A stretch of 64,000 nt of DNA. Source: Peribacillus simplex NBRC 15720 = DSM 1321. GTDB lineage: Bacteria > Bacillota > Bacilli > Bacillales > DSM-1321. Within the stretch, counting starts at the first letter, position 1, and the number at the start of each line of letters is the position of its first letter. Below, in pieces: positions 51,974 through 60,558 of the stretch. The stretch is taken from the NCBI RefSeq assembly GCF_002243645.1, contig NZ_CP017704.1, positions 1,527,501 through 1,591,500 of the forward strand. Reading direction: 5' to 3'. The notes under the pieces were generated by a model. It worked only from the letters and a program-made list of their open reading frames with translations, was not told the origin of the DNA and ran no database searches. Position numbers and translations under genes: made by a program.

Positions 51974-52447
51974 TTAGTAAGCTGGCTCTCCGGTTTCAGT
52001 TTCAGTGTCAAATCCCATTCCCCTTAGCAACTGCTGGGTATAAGCTAAACTTTGCTCTGTCTTCTGCTGCCAGCTGATAACAGAATCCATAAACTCTTTA
52101 TATTCACTTGGAGCATTTTCCCTCATAACCCTTAACCATATCGTTACTTCCTTGTCTTGCTTTAACCCATTATTAACACATGCAACCAGAGCTTTAATAA
52201 TGGACTCATGGTATTCACCACTCTGTAATCGTTTTGCACAGCCTAATGCTGTAACCCGGTGATAGGAGGCTGGAATAAGATGATTATGCATTTCTGCATG
52301 TCCTTTTAGATTTTTAGTGACAGGAATATGAAATAATTGCGTCGTCATTGAACAAACCATTTGTTCGCCGTTCAGACTGTAGTTTAAATACTCCAATACA
52401 GAAGACCAGTCTTGCCGGTAGGGAAAATAATAGTTCAATACATTCAC
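51974..52447 (-). CDS. Hypothetical protein, 157 residues
   Basis: Starts MNVLNYYFPYRQDWSSVLEY; mostly helical, soluble, with HNHLIPASYHRVTALGCAKR and WQQKTEQSLAYTQQLLRGMG. The His-rich helical plan might be a bundle, but I recognise no family. It is followed within 9 bp by a repeat copy that would end the transcript. Confidence 0.6.
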   Translation of the reverse strand: MNVLNYYFPYRQDWSSVLEYLNYSLNGEQMVCSMTTQLFHIPVTKNLKGHAEMHNHLIPASYHRVTALGCAKRLQSGEYHESIIKALVACVNNGLKQDKEVTIWLRVMRENAPSEYKEFMDSVISWQQKTEQSLAYTQQLLRGMGFDTETETGEPAY

Positions 52448-52737
52448 CCACTTTTAAAAATTCTAAAATATTCTATGTTTCATTTATATTTTCGCCCCTA
52501 AAAGTTGTCAATTGATCAAATTTAAAATCAAATTGCTCTTACTTTTTAGCAAAAAAAGCACAGAGAAAATTTTCTCTATGCTCTTCTAACTCATTAACGG
52601 ATTTTAATCCTTCAACCGAGATGACAACCTTATCTGCTGACTTAAAACTTCTTCGTTAGCACAAGAATCGACTACCTTTGTTGAGCACTCGTGCCCGTTA
52701 ATTTATTCAAAAACCTATATTTTTTGAAAACTAAATT

Positions 52738-52832
52738 CCTTTATTCAACTATCCTGCCCCTTTAGTTCCTAAAAAAAAGCTGCCTTAAAGACAGCTCCGA
52801 TCTTCAGCTAACGCACCCGTTAGCTCAATAGC
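52738..52832 (-). repeat. Intergenic repeat, full copy
   Basis: CAACTATCCTGCCCCTTTAG, TTCCTAAAAAAAAG, hairpin AGCTGCCTTAAAGACAGCT, then CAGCTAACGCACCCGTTAGC. 18 bp from the VOC gene stop. Confidence 0.9.
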
Positions 52833-52849
52833 AAATGAATTACAACTCG

Positions 52850-53197
52850 TTATTTCTCCCAAAGCTCGACCAGTCGACCTTCAGGATCTTCAATCCAAAT
52901 AAACTTTCCAAATTCACTAATCTCTTTTTTCTTTGCAAGAGGTACACCAATATGTTCAAGATGCTTAATAGTCTCGTTTAGATTATGTACTTGGAAATTT
53001 AACATCACTTGTTGTTCTGTTGGAAAATAACTGTCATTCTCGGTAAAGAAAGAAAAGATAGTCTCATTTCCTAATTGGGGTTTTATTACAGCCCCATTCC
53101 AATTTTCTATTTCAATCTTCAACACTTCACTGTACCATTTTTTTACAACTTCAAGATTCTTAGTTCTCCAAAATATTCCTCCGAAACCTTTTATCAT
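52850..53197 (-). CDS. VOC-family protein
   Basis: A 115-residue single VOC domain: KGFGGIFWRTKNLEVVKKWY, SEVLKIEIENWNGAV, LNFQVHNLNETIKHLEHIGV and FIWIEDPEGRLVELWE with the terminal Glu ligand. Such small members bind metal or toxic compounds. It is low-GC, unlike the VOC gene at 51212. Followed by a repeat copy. Confidence 0.8.
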   Translation of the reverse strand: MIKGFGGIFWRTKNLEVVKKWYSEVLKIEIENWNGAVIKPQLGNETIFSFFTENDSYFPTEQQVMLNFQVHNLNETIKHLEHIGVPLAKKKEISEFGKFIWIEDPEGRLVELWEK

Positions 53198-53277
53198 CTT
53201 ATCTAACTCCTGTCTGTCATCAAATTTTTAGCTATCCGATTACATTAGATATTCGAGATTTAAATTTAAGTTCCTTT

Positions 53278-53365
53278 TTTAACTATACTGCCCCGTTAGT
53301 TGCATAAAGAAAGAGCTGCCTTAAAAACAGATCCAATTTTCAGCTAACGCATCCGTTAGTAGAAT
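53278..53365 (-). repeat. Intergenic repeat, full copy
   Basis: AACTATACTGCCCCGTTAGT, TGCATAAAGAAAGAG, CTGCCTTAAAAACAG, then CAGCTAACGCATCCGTTAGT. 14 bp from the stop of the 53379 gene. Confidence 0.88.
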
Positions 53366-53378
53366 AAGGAGTTACCTT

Positions 53379-53697
53379 TTATTCCTCGTTTAATTGCTTT
53401 AACCACTCTATAAACCAATCTTGAGGTAAATTTACTTTTGAGAGGTCTAAATTCTGCAATTCTTTAAATGAGTAAGTATTTACCAAAAATAAATCCCATT
53501 GACATTCAATATCTCTTGCTATCCCAAAAGCTATTTCATCAAGTTCATTAGATACTTCAGCTTCATCTTCCTCAAAAGCCATTGTGAGGTTATCACACCA
53601 CTTAATAAACTCAAATTGTGAAAATCTGTTTTCTTTTCTTTAAGTTTTCGGACGAGAATGGAAAATCTATAGTGGTTTCATTCCAGTTCCAATTCAT
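53379..53697 (-). pseudogene. Small acidic protein of unknown function, frameshifted
   Basis: From ATG 53697 (GGGGATG site) the frame reads MNWNWNETTIDFPFSSENLK; near 53640, in an A-rich run, the frame must shift to continue NRFSQFEFIKWCDNLTMAFE and then DEIAFGIARDIECQWDLFLV to the stop at 53379. The restored protein would have about 105 residues. Only the last 67 residues are open as one ATG-started frame. An immunity-like acidic composition; no family recognised. Confidence 0.6.
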
Positions 53698-53759
53698 ATA
53701 AACATCCCCTATTATCAACTTACTATCCTCATTACCTTCTACTCTCTAATTTAACATTT

Positions 53760-53855
53760 TCTTATACTACTAAACTGCCCCTTTTGTTCATTAAAAAAGG
53801 AACTGCTGATCAGCTCCTTATATTGAAGTAACGCGTTGTTATTTATCGCTTTCTC
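53760..53855 (-). repeat. Intergenic repeat, diverged copy
   Basis: CTAAACTGCCCCTTTTGTTC, ATTAAAAAAGGA, hairpin GGAACTGCTGATCAGCTCC, then AAGTAACGCGTTG. The outer modules are kept, the stem differs. Confidence 0.75.
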
Positions 53856-53943
53856 CTCCAAAACGGAACCCGTTAACATATTATACGGTCCTTTTATTTT
53901 CATACACTAAAGCGTTATGACCCTAAGATAATTAATTCCTAGC

Positions 53944-54708
53944 TTACTTTTTTGTATGATCAATTATATTTGCCTCTTTAGGCGCTTCGATTTTAAACAA
54001 GTCCAAATTAGATTTCTTATCTATTGTTTTAAGTGAAATTAGTTTCCCTTCTTCGTAAGTTTTACCATTAATAATCTGTACCTCTCTTACTAACACATCA
54101 GTAGTTTTATCAAACCAAAGCTCAAGTGTTTCTTCATATGATATTGTTATTTTGTAGACTTCTGCATCTCTATCCAATATTTTTTTCGTCCCTAACGACT
54201 GAATTTTTTCTTTTTCAAATTCAGAGAATATCTTTGATTCAATAGGTGGTCCAGGATTATCATTTGTTTCAATTAAAAATTCATTATCATTTTTTGTGTA
54301 AGAAGCAATAGTTTTACCATCCGATACTGAAAAATCCCCGTTTTCATTTTCAGTTCGTTCTTGACTACCAGAAATATATGTTGTGATTAATTCTCCGTTG
54401 ATGTTTTCTTCAACACTTACTAGTACTTCTTCGGGTGGTATTCCGCTTCCATTTTCCATTTTTTTAAATTTATCAGCCAGTATTACATTTAGAGCGTTTT
54501 GAATGGATGCCTTTACAACGGGTGTTGACAACGATCCAATACTAAGCAATAGAATTGCAGCACTTGCAATAAACCCAATTAACCATTTTGATTTTTTTCT
54601 ATTGTTATTCATTTCACTATAGGCTTTGTTAATTCCTTTTTGACTCATCAGTTCGAACTCTTTGGGTATTTCAATATTTTCAAGTTCTTGTTTTATTTTA
54701 TTTCTCAT
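53944..54708 (-). CDS. Anti-sigma-factor-like membrane protein
   Basis: A 254-residue protein with a cytoplasmic N-terminus (about 41 residues), one helix (WLIGFIASAAILLLSIGSLS) and a large outer domain (VKASIQNALNVILADKFKKM ... YKITISYEETLELWFDK) like DUF4367/LolA-type sensor domains. The ATG overlaps the sigma-factor stop by ATGA. In this arrangement the N-terminal part holds the sigma factor until an envelope signal arrives; inference from synteny. Confidence 0.78.
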   Translation of the reverse strand: MRNKIKQELENIEIPKEFELMSQKGINKAYSEMNNNRKKSKWLIGFIASAAILLLSIGSLSTPVVKASIQNALNVILADKFKKMENGSGIPPEEVLVSVEENINGELITTYISGSQERTENENGDFSVSDGKTIASYTKNDNEFLIETNDNPGPPIESKIFSEFEKEKIQSLGTKKILDRDAEVYKITISYEETLELWFDKTTDVLVREVQIINGKTYEEGKLISLKTIDKKSNLDLFKIEAPKEANIIDHTKK

Positions 54709-55229
54709 AGGATATCCTCCTTATTTAATCTTTTTCTTAACTTTTCTAATGCTCTATACAAAGTGGTTTTTATTGTACCTAAAGGCATATCCAATGTTAT
54801 TGCAATCTCATTTAAAGTGTAATCATGGAAATATTTTAAAAGAATAACACTTTTTTCAGTTTCACTAATCTCTTCAATCAAAGTTTGTAAATACAAAGAT
54901 AATGCGATATCTTCTTCTTTACCAATAGTTATTAGTTCCATGTGTTCGGGTTTTATGGAAAAAATTTTATTATGCTGTCTTAACATATCAATAGAGCAAG
55001 TTATAACAATCTTTATTAACCATGTTTTAAAGTACTTTGGTTCGTTTAAGAATTTGATCGATTTAAAAGCTTTATAAGCTACTTCTTGTACAATATCTAA
55101 TGAATCTTCTTGAGTTCTCATATAAATAAAAGCAGTTCGATATATTTCCTCTTTATAGTTTTGAAATAATGTTTCAAAAGCGTTTTTGTCACCCTTTTGT
55201 GCTTTTCTAACTAACCTTTCAATTTTCAT
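54705..55229 (-). CDS. ECF sigma factor
   Basis: A 174-residue sigma-70-like factor. Region 2: AFETLFQNYKEEIYRTAFIY, DIVQEVAYKAFKSI, FKTWLIKIVITCSIDMLRQH. Region 4: EKSVILLKYFHDYTLNEIAI, TLDMPLGTIKTTLYRALEKL. Size fits SigV/SigW-type ECF factors. It forms an operon with the anti-sigma gene. An AAGAAGG motif lies upstream, close to the ATG. Confidence 0.9.
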   Translation of the reverse strand: MKIERLVRKAQKGDKNAFETLFQNYKEEIYRTAFIYMRTQEDSLDIVQEVAYKAFKSIKFLNEPKYFKTWLIKIVITCSIDMLRQHNKIFSIKPEHMELITIGKEEDIALSLYLQTLIEEISETEKSVILLKYFHDYTLNEIAITLDMPLGTIKTTLYRALEKLRKRLNKEDIL

Positions 55230-55422
55230 CACCTTCTTTTTCTCTTATTACAAATATTAGACGAAAAACCTAGAGTATTTGGCTTTACTTTTTTTATTAT
55301 TTAGATATTTTCCGTTTTTTCACTATAATTCAAATGTATGATAATGCTGAGGTGTGCATAATTGGAAACTTTTATGTCCAGTTCTGTCGTCATTGAACGA
55401 GAAAATGAATTCCCTACTTTTT

Positions 55423-55927
55423 TCACAATAATTTTGACCCTAAATAAAGGTGAAATACCACCACTGCTATTGGCATTGACACATACATGCCTAAGTGCGA
55501 AGCCCCTGGCTTATATGTGGAGAAAAAAACGAAGTCACCCGGCTTTATATGTTCCTCTGAAACCGGCTTTGTTTTGTTGTACTGCGTTTGAGCTAACCCG
55601 TACATATCCATGCCACCCTGTGCAAAGGCATATTCCAGCAGCCCACTGCAGTCGAACCCTCCTGCTGCTGGTGTCCTGCCTCCCCATACATAGGGTCTGC
55701 CGAAGTACTGTTTCATGATGTCCTCTACATCAAAAATTGCGAACCGTCCCCCATGACCACCACGCTGCCATTTCCACCATTGTAATATTGCATGACATGG
55801 TCCACATAAGGCACATCACCGTAACGGCTCCACCCTTCCCTAGCAGCCATCCTATAACTAAACTGGGTGGCTACTTCTTTGGAATAGCCTCCACGCTCCA
55901 ATGCGTATCCAATAAATCCATCTCCAA
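55423..55927 (-). pseudogene. cwlT: CwlT-type cell-wall hydrolase, 3' exon remnant
   Basis: This is the 3' part of an ICE-type lytic enzyme. First comes the end of the muramidase domain (FGDGFIGYALERGGYSKEVA, YGDVPYVDHVMQYYNGGNGS), then an NlpC/P60 domain (YFGRPYVWGGRTPAAGGFDC with catalytic Cys, SHLGMYV with His). One T is missing in a T-run at about 55733, so GDGSQF reads into a stop and the P60 part restarts at MKQYF (55716). The C-terminus is scrambled after GMYV, though NSSGGIS survives in another frame. Such enzymes open the wall for conjugation in ICEBs1 and Tn916. Confidence 0.82.
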
Positions 55928-58597
55928 ATAGTGATAGGTAAGATTTTGATGTTATCGCCATCTTTTCCCCCACTCCACACCGTACGTGAGAGTTTCCCCT
56001 CATACGGCGTTCCATCTAATTCAATTGACCAATATTAACCTAGATTGAAAATGGGTTTACAATGAGCTTTTTGTCTTAGTTCATCAAACCGAATTTTCTT
56101 CTCTTCCGTTAATCGATACTTGGAAAGTAGAATTCTTGATGTTTCTACATCCTTTGTATGTATAGCTTGGTGTATGTTTTCGAGAACTATAGTCAGATTC
56201 CGATAATCGTCAGTTCCACCTAATGCTTTTGGTTGAATGTGATGACAGTGGAAATCATTCAAACCTAATTCTATGCCTGTAATAGAGCACTTCCCATACT
56301 GGGCAACAAATTTTGAAATGCGATTATCGTTATATTCTATAGTCCTATATTTGATGTAGAAGCGTTGGATATGTCGTAAGACATCTTTATTTATGCACTT
56401 TAGATTTTGGTGAATTTTCTCTCTTCCTCTAGGTGTATAGTTTGTGATCCATTGTGAGAAATTCGTTGCTGGTTTATGTTTTTGTGCGTAAAGAGGTATA
56501 AGAACGATGTCATGTATTTTATATAATTTAGGATTATAATCCTTATACCTATCTTGTAATGTCTTCGACATATCAGCTCGTGTTGCTACTTTCCAATCTA
56601 TTCTTAATCGGTTATAAAGAGTTCTAGTAAGATGGTAGTTTAGCCGTTCTAAATCTTTATTTATATGGGTAGCCGCAGAGTAGTAGTTTTGTATGCCCAT
56701 TACGATGGTATTGTAGTGCCAAACAGCTTCCGGTGTTTGTTTCCTACGCATTTCCTTAATTGCTCGTTTGAGTTTCTGGTAGGCATGTACTTTTGCTTTT
56801 TCAGTCATCCTGCTGTGAGCTACATAACCTTTTCTTTTCTTAGTTGCTTTTAGATTAAAACCAAGAAAATCACTGCTTTTCTTTTTCAGATTAACTATTT
56901 GTGACTTTTCTTGACTAATATCTAAATGGAGCCTTGTTTTAAGGAAGTCCTTCGTTGCGTAGAAAAGCTTTTGGGCTGTTTGATAGTTTCGACATAGGAT
57001 TTTGAAGTCATCAGCGTACCTTACAATAAAACATTCCTTCATCTTGGTTTTCTTTAGTTGCCTAAATTTTGCACTAGGGGCATGAAATTTGTAAGAAGTC
57101 TCAAAGGTCTCCCATTGTTCACTGACCCACCAATCTAATTCGTTGAGTACAATGTTAGATAAGAGAGGACTTAGGATTCCACCTTGCGGTGTGCCCTTAG
57201 TCGGTGTTCCTTCTCCTTGGATTTCTGCTCGTAGTAACCTTGAAATAATGGAAAGAAGTGTTTTATCTTTTATTCCTAATGTCCACATTTGTTTAAGTAA
57301 TTTCCCATGGTTCACATTGTCAAAAAAACCTTTAATGTCAATATCGATGCAGTAATGCAGTCCATTACTTTTTCTATTGACTTGTGATTTCATTCTTGCT
57401 AAAGCATGGTGTGTACTTCTATTGGGTCTGAATCCGTAACTGTGATTATGGAATTTCGCTTCACAAATGGGTTCTAGTATTTGTAAAATACATTGCTGAA
57501 AGATTCTATCCCATATCGTAGGAATACCTAGTGGTCTTTTATCTCCATTGGGCTTTGGTATGAATACTCGCCTTACAGACTGCGGTTCATACCATTCAAA
57601 CATGGATTTGACCTTAACTATTACTTCTTCAATTGGTAAACACTTGATATCATTAATAGTTAATCCATCTGTACCGGCTGTTGTACTACCCATATTCTTT
57701 TTAATATTCCGATAGGCCAACCTTATATTTTCATCCATCTTCACAAGTTTCACTAGGTTATAAAAATTGTTCCCATTTTGACTACGCTGAAATAGAAGAT
57801 CAAATGTATGTTGGAGATCATAGTACTCGGCGTGTCGCAGTTTCTTAATCTTTTCTATAAGTCGGTACCTCCTTATTGGAGCGAAACCTTTTTTAGTCTT
57901 ACAAGAACCTTATAAACCGATTAAGTCACTAAATGGTTGGTCAATCTTCATTAGACTAATGGCTGTCCTTCCACTATGTTTCCATAGCTTCTACAGTACC
58001 GTGCCATCACTCTCACTACTGTAAATTATAGTTATACGTCCACTATTCTTATGGACGCTTTCCTACAAACCATTTCATTGGAAGTAAGCCCTCCATGTCA
58101 GTAGCTTTCCACGTTCCATTATTCCTATCTATACATGGTACCCTTAGACTTCTCCTTTGGACCTGTTGACTTGACATTGCCTGTAACAATGTATGGACTT
58201 TCATAACAACTAATCTTACTCATCCGCATCAACACTACACTTGGTAGCCCATGCATTTCTGCATGTTAAGCTTTTAGACCCGTACATTCGGAGATTCGTC
58301 AGATTTACCTTACCGTTGGGTTTTAAAATCCATTCTAGTCATAGGTACTTTATAGACTCCCGGCCTATAGGCTACACCATCCACCTCTGGACAGCTTTCG
58401 TGTCGAAATGACCTACGGTAGCTCTCAGCCGACTTCACCGAGCTTCACACAATTTGGTTCTTACTAACCTTGTCGCATGTCGGAGTATTAGAGGAAGCCC
58501 TTCAAGGCGTTACCCTTTCATTTGACTTCTTGGAATAACAGTTCTAAAAAAACTATTCGGTTTAAGCCTAATCTTTTCAATTAGGAACGTGTCACAC
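55928..58597 (-). mobile_element. Group II intron inserted in cwlT
   Basis: On the minus strand it begins GTGTGACACGTTCC (fits GUGYG) at 58597 and ends CCTATCACTAT (fits AY) at 55928. Joining the exons restores cwlT: QSYN from the 5' side and FGDG from the 3' side, with the codon TTT split after its first base. A domain V-like hairpin lies at 55975-56012 (CCGTATGAGGGGAAACTCTC then ACGTACGG) and a domain VI-like stem with a bulged A at CCTATC follows. The long 5' part (about 740 nt) holds ribozyme domains I-III. Size 2.67 kb. Confidence 0.88.
56035..57858 (-). CDS. ltrA: Group II intron reverse transcriptase/maturase with HNH domain
   Basis: About 608 residues if started at the ATA codon 57858 (reads (M)EKIKKLRHAEYYDLQ), which stands 9 bases after a perfect AAGGAGG; the first ATG-type frame start is 57753. 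Reverse-transcriptase blocks: NMGSTTAGTDGLTINDI, RRVFIPKPNGDKRPLGIPTI, GFRPNRSTHHAL, TPQGGILSPLLSNIVLNELD and the catalytic FIVRYADDFKILC. Maturase domain X follows, then a C-terminal HNH endonuclease (YGKCSITGIELGLNDFHCHH, IQPKALGGTDDYRNL). It looks functional except for the odd start. Confidence 0.9.
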   Translation of the reverse strand: MEKIKKLRHAEYYDLQHTFDLLFQRSQNGNNFYNLVKLVKMDENIRLAYRNIKKNMGSTTAGTDGLTINDIKCLPIEEVIVKVKSMFEWYEPQSVRRVFIPKPNGDKRPLGIPTIWDRIFQQCILQILEPICEAKFHNHSYGFRPNRSTHHALARMKSQVNRKSNGLHYCIDIDIKGFFDNVNHGKLLKQMWTLGIKDKTLLSIISRLLRAEIQGEGTPTKGTPQGGILSPLLSNIVLNELDWWVSEQWETFETSYKFHAPSAKFRQLKKTKMKECFIVRYADDFKILCRNYQTAQKLFYATKDFLKTRLHLDISQEKSQIVNLKKKSSDFLGFNLKATKKRKGYVAHSRMTEKAKVHAYQKLKRAIKEMRRKQTPEAVWHYNTIVMGIQNYYSAATHINKDLERLNYHLTRTLYNRLRIDWKVATRADMSKTLQDRYKDYNPKLYKIHDIVLIPLYAQKHKPATNFSQWITNYTPRGREKIHQNLKCINKDVLRHIQRFYIKYRTIEYNDNRISKFVAQYGKCSITGIELGLNDFHCHHIQPKALGGTDDYRNLTIVLENIHQAIHTKDVETSRILLSKYRLTEEKKIRFDELRQKAHCKPIFNLG

Positions 58598-58690
58598 AGT
58601 TGTAGCTTTGCAAAGCTAGGTTTACATCACCTTTGGCTTGCTTCATCACTTCTGCAAAATCTTTCACGGCTGCTACTATATATCAGGAAT
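58598..58690 (-). pseudogene. cwlT: cwlT 5' exon remnant
   Basis: About 28 residues in frame up to the intron: YIVAAVKDFAEVMKQAKGDV, NLALQSYN. A stop lies four codons before YIV, so the rest of the N-terminal transmembrane and lysozyme region is lost. No other conjugation gene is seen nearby. Confidence 0.75.
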
Positions 58691-58832
58691 TGAATATAGA
58701 GTAAACCCAGTAAAGATCTGTTCATTATAGAAAGCGGCAGGATTCTGCGGATTTACAACTGTTAGAATAGAATTTCACCTATTTTGCAGAGGTATAGTGA
58801 AATGTCCCTCTCAGTGCAGGATTTACTAAGAA

Positions 58833-58862
58833 AGCCTTCCGTATGATTCACGGAAGGCTTGG
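58833..58862 (-). terminator. Terminator of the esterase gene
   Basis: GCCTTCCGT/ACGGAAGGC stem with T-rich flank, 16 bp past the stop on the minus strand. Confidence 0.8.
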
Positions 58863-58877
58863 CCTTAATTTATTTTT

Positions 58878-59876
58878 TTATCTTTTGTTATTTTTATTTT
58901 CTTTACCTTTTACGTGTTTATCTAAGAAGTTAATCAAGATTTTCGTGACTTTTGGTTGCACCCAGTGAGTTCCACCATGGCCAGCACCTTTTACAACATA
59001 ATAAGTGGAATCAACCCCTTTGTTAATTAAATTTTCGTGTAATATTTCAGTTTGATTTGGTGAAACTAGTGCATCTTTATCTCCGTGCATGATTAAGAAT
59101 GGAGGTGCATCCTTAGTGATATACGTAATAGGATTTGCTTTGGCTGCTTTTTCAAGATTATCAAAAATCGAACCACCAGGGCTCATTACGGAAGGTCCAT
59201 TTACCCACATACCTTCTGGTGCGGAAGACGATTTGTGAAGGGCCTGAACTTCTTCTGAAAAACCATATCCAACTCTCGTTAAGTCAGAAAGCCCATATAA
59301 ATCGATAACTGCTTTCACATCACTGCTTTGATCTAAATTTTCCCCTTTGTCAAATTCCGCCAAACCATTTGTTGTTCCAGCAAACGCAGCAAGATATCCG
59401 CCAGCTGAACTACCCATTACAACGATATTCTCAGGGTCGATATTAAATTTTTCAGCATTGGCACGCAGGTAGCGAATGGCCGCTTTAACATCTTCAAGTG
59501 GTGAAGGGAAGGTACTCTGAGGCGTAACCCGATATTCAATACTAGCGACAACGTATCCTGCCTCCGAAATGGACATTCTTTGTTGTACAGACTTATCGTT
59601 ATTAGCTGACATGAATCCACCTCCTGGGACAAATACAACTGCAGGAAGTGGTTTTTTACCTTCCGGCTGTAATATATCCATTTCTAGTGGAACATTGGAA
59701 TAACCATAAATAGGTTGCTGAGAGTAAACAACATCTGAAACCAAATTAACAGAAGGTTCCTTAATAGAGACTTCTAACATTTTTGCTTTGTTGTCAGCTG
59801 CACTAGTAAGTGGAGTAGCAACAGCAAGAATACCAACCATTAGTAAAGAAAGAAAGAGAGCCTTTTTTATTTTCAT
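58878..59876 (-). CDS. Secreted alpha/beta-hydrolase (HSL/BD-FAE-like esterase)
   Basis: A 332-residue protein with a Sec signal (MKIKKALFLSLLMVGILAVA, cleavage near TSAAD). Oxyanion hole: VVFVPGGGFMSA; nucleophile Ser in VVMGSSAGGYLAAFAG; Asp in LIMHGDKDALVSPNQ; His in GAGHGGTHWV. It would hydrolyse short-chain or polysaccharide-bound esters outside the cell. The tail is basic (KGKENKNNKR). A GGAGG site precedes ATG 59876. Monocistronic; substrate unknown. Confidence 0.87.
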   Translation of the reverse strand: MKIKKALFLSLLMVGILAVATPLTSAADNKAKMLEVSIKEPSVNLVSDVVYSQQPIYGYSNVPLEMDILQPEGKKPLPAVVFVPGGGFMSANNDKSVQQRMSISEAGYVVASIEYRVTPQSTFPSPLEDVKAAIRYLRANAEKFNIDPENIVVMGSSAGGYLAAFAGTTNGLAEFDKGENLDQSSDVKAVIDLYGLSDLTRVGYGFSEEVQALHKSSSAPEGMWVNGPSVMSPGGSIFDNLEKAAKANPITYITKDAPPFLIMHGDKDALVSPNQTEILHENLINKGVDSTYYVVKGAGHGGTHWVQPKVTKILINFLDKHVKGKENKNNKR

Positions 59877-60480
59877 TCAAATTAACCTCCTAGCAAATAT
59901 TTTAAAGATTAATGATAATAACCCATTAGGATGTTGATTAATAAAATTAGAGTTATTTGAGCGCTTACATATAATGAAATAACCTACACTTTTACTCAAC
60001 CACGTTCATGAATTGTATCCTCCTTTATTAGGACCTAAAATGTAATGGAAGCGCCAACAATTTATCATGTAGTCTCTTGTTAAATTGAAATTTTTTCCTT
60101 GTTTTTATATTAATAACTTGCGTGTAAAATTGTTAGCCGCTTTTTGTAGGAAAAAGGAAATGTGTTTTTGTATGTTTTGGATACTAACCTGGAAGAGGAA
60201 ATATTTCCTTCTTTGATTTATAAGTTGTTTAAATCGCTTGATTCCTAGAAGAGTATCCAAGAACTTTCTGACGAATCTTTCTTTTACTAAACCGTTTTAT
60301 TTTACAATAGTTACTAAGCATTGTTTTGCGATTAAGAGATAAATTACAAGTTTCTGCCTGTTTCCCATTAGGCTTATTGCATGACGAAGGGTAAATCGGT
60401 TCATTTCCACGAATGTTACACTTATATAATGAGATATTGCCTATACTATCTTCCTGTTTTATGGAAAAAAGAATGAAAAT
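59877..60480. other. Intergenic, no gene recognised
   Basis: About 600 bp, A+T-rich. It contains a partial match (ATTGTTAGCCGCTTTTTGTA at 60130) to a stretch at 34218, perhaps a second decayed repeat family. Confidence 0.4.
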
Positions 60481-60481
60481 A

Positions 60482-60511
60482 TTGTGTTTTAATGGGAAAT
60501 TCCTTTATAAT
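60482..60511 (+). promoter_or_regulatory. Sigma-A promoter of the lipoprotein gene
   Basis: TTGTGT, an 18-base spacer and a perfect TATAAT, 48 bp upstream of the start codon. Confidence 0.6.
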
Positions 60512-60558
60512 GCGCATTAGATGATTTTTTAGCACTGAATTTCGAGAGGAGACTGAAT

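Noticed and set aside
42490-53855. Repeat copies as integron attC sites
   Set aside because: The layout (gene plus downstream imperfect palindrome) is tempting, but no integron integrase is present and the GTTAG.. ends do not fit the GTTRRRY core (GTTAGTT, GTTAGCT).
42490-53855. CRISPR array
   Set aside because: Repeats are spaced by whole genes, are imperfect and carry terminator hairpins; no cas gene is seen.
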